Below are positions 63,510-64,000 of a DNA stretch of 64,000 nt, piece after piece. Under the pieces are notes generated by a model. The model was not told where the DNA came from. It did not search any database and worked only from the letters and a program-made list of their open reading frames with translations. The stretch comes from Acidobacteriota bacterium. GTDB taxonomy: Bacteria > Acidobacteriota > Vicinamibacteria > Vicinamibacterales > JAKQTR01. Made by a program: the position numbers and the translations under genes. Position 1 is the stretch's first letter, and each line of letters opens with the position of its first letter. The stretch is taken from the NCBI GenBank assembly GCA_026393675.1, contig JAPKZQ010000030.1:92658-156657 (forward strand). The letters are read 5' to 3'.

Positions 63510-63867
63510 CCTGGGATCGCCACGCTCCAGCGTGGCTAGATCCGGAGCCGGGCTGGAGCCCGGCGATCCCAGGGCGGGTCACGCTGCCAACTGTCTGATC
63601 GGTGTCGAGCCTGGGATCGCCACGCTCCAGCGTGGCCTCTCTTCGAGCCGGGCTGTCCGCCTCCGCGCGAGGCGCTACGGCGAGACCTCGACTGTAGCTC
63701 AACGAGCGAAGTCGAGGAGCCGGCGATCCCGGGGGCGGCATCGCTAATTGCCGGGCTGGAGCCCGGCGATCCCAGGGGTGTCCCGCCGTCAGGACCGCAG
63801 GCCGAGCCGGAGCCCGGCGATCCCAGGGCGGGTCACGTTGCCAACTGTCTGATCGGTGTCGAGCCTG
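63510..63867. repeat. REP array
   Basis: Five whole units and one interrupted one: 63510-63536 (-, CACG type), 63547-63573 (+), 63610-63636 (-, CACG type), 63647-63733 (+, split by an insertion of about 60 bp), 63750-63776 (+), and 63801-63827 (+, degenerate stem). Linkers between units recur: 63574-63609 and 63828-63863 are nearly identical. A 59-bp block is repeated at 63555-63613 and 63809-63867 with one mismatch. The second block ends exactly at the intron boundary. Confidence 0.93.
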
Positions 63868-64000
63868 ATAGGGGTAGGGAGAGACGATTGTGTTCGTCCC
63901 CCCCTCCCTCCGAACTGGACGGGCGGTTCTCCCGCATCCAGCTCTCCAGTTGGTGGTGTCACCTCGATGAGGGGTGACGCGCAGCAGCGTAGGCGTCGAC
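63868..64000 (-). mobile_element. 3' end of a group II intron
   Basis: Read on the minus strand, the intron ends ...CCCTACCCCTAT just before the exon CAGGCTCG. Domain V lies at 63912-63944: GAGCTGGA pairs with TCCAGTTC, GCGG pairs with CCGC around a GAGAA loop, and the AGC triad is present. Domain VI is at about 63870-63911 with a bulged A near its 3' end. The 5' part, including any reverse transcriptase gene, is beyond the window. It is inserted into a REP unit. Confidence 0.82.

Noticed and set aside
63510..63867. CRISPR array
   Set aside because: Repeats occur in both orientations, spacers are themselves repeated, and there are no cas genes. The hairpins fit REP units.
63868..64000. Assignment of the intron to class C
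   Set aside because: The insertion site after a hairpin suggests it, but domain V has an AGC triad and the rest of the intron is outside the window.
1..64000. tRNA or rRNA genes
   Set aside because: Intergenic gaps were read for T-loop and anticodon-arm patterns and none was found. A tRNAscan run would be decisive.

Overview
The window looks like a chromosomal segment of a GC-rich, diderm, free-living bacterium, most likely an acidobacterium of the Vicinamibacteria type. This is inferred, not proven. The support is an Oar-like TonB receptor with a carboxypeptidase-regulatory N-terminus, TamB/Omp85 outer-membrane assembly genes, a B12-dependent ribonucleotide reductase, two GH29 fucosidases, many GTG/TTG starts, and several promoters whose -10 box lies 6-7 nt before the start codon. 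No tRNA, rRNA, CRISPR array or prophage was seen.

Layout. 1-7.7 kb: start of a TonB receptor (cut by the window edge), an aldo/keto reductase, ribosomal protein L31, and a minus-strand SDR-mrfA-mrfB group (helicase plus exonuclease of the mitomycin-repair type) with an inverted pair of REP hairpins between mrfA and mrfB. 7.8-11 kb: nrdJ, with two NrdR-box-like palindromes 32 bp apart upstream of its predicted promoter. 11.2-20.9 kb: a CPBP protease followed by a tightly overlapping glycan-assembly operon (two polytopic membrane proteins, four GT-B glycosyltransferases, one zinc-ribbon methyltransferase). 20.9-36.7 kb: a long minus-strand run hslV-hslU-lipoprotein-FAH-acyl-CoA carboxylase-tamB-omp85-SurA-like; the Omp85 protein appears to carry seven POTRA domains.

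36.9-46.5 kb: a PEGA protein, small membrane protein, APC permease, pcm, a lipoprotein, an ECF sigma/anti-sigma/secreted protein operon, and a soluble histidine kinase followed by an HTH-receiver regulator. 46.5-46.95 kb is an AT-rich intergenic region with several perfect short palindromes. 46.9-54.1 kb: ABC-F ATPase, HDOD protein, adenosine deaminase-like hydrolase, OPA-type MFS transporter, and two tandem paralogous P-loop proteins of unknown role. 54.3-62.6 kb: two GH29 fucosidases bracketing a murG-mraY pair and a DUF2891 gene; MurG carries a HEAT-like C-terminal extension.

62.7-64 kb is the most unusual part. A RAYT (REP-associated tyrosine transposase) gene is flanked by copies of a 27-bp hairpin repeat, next to an array of further copies in both orientations. 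Copies also occur near mrfAB and the first fucosidase. Two hairpin subtypes differ by compensatory stem changes. One array copy stops abruptly where a group II intron 3' end (domains V and VI) begins, so the intron appears inserted a few bases past a REP hairpin. Several other families of short palindromic repeats are scattered in intergenic gaps.
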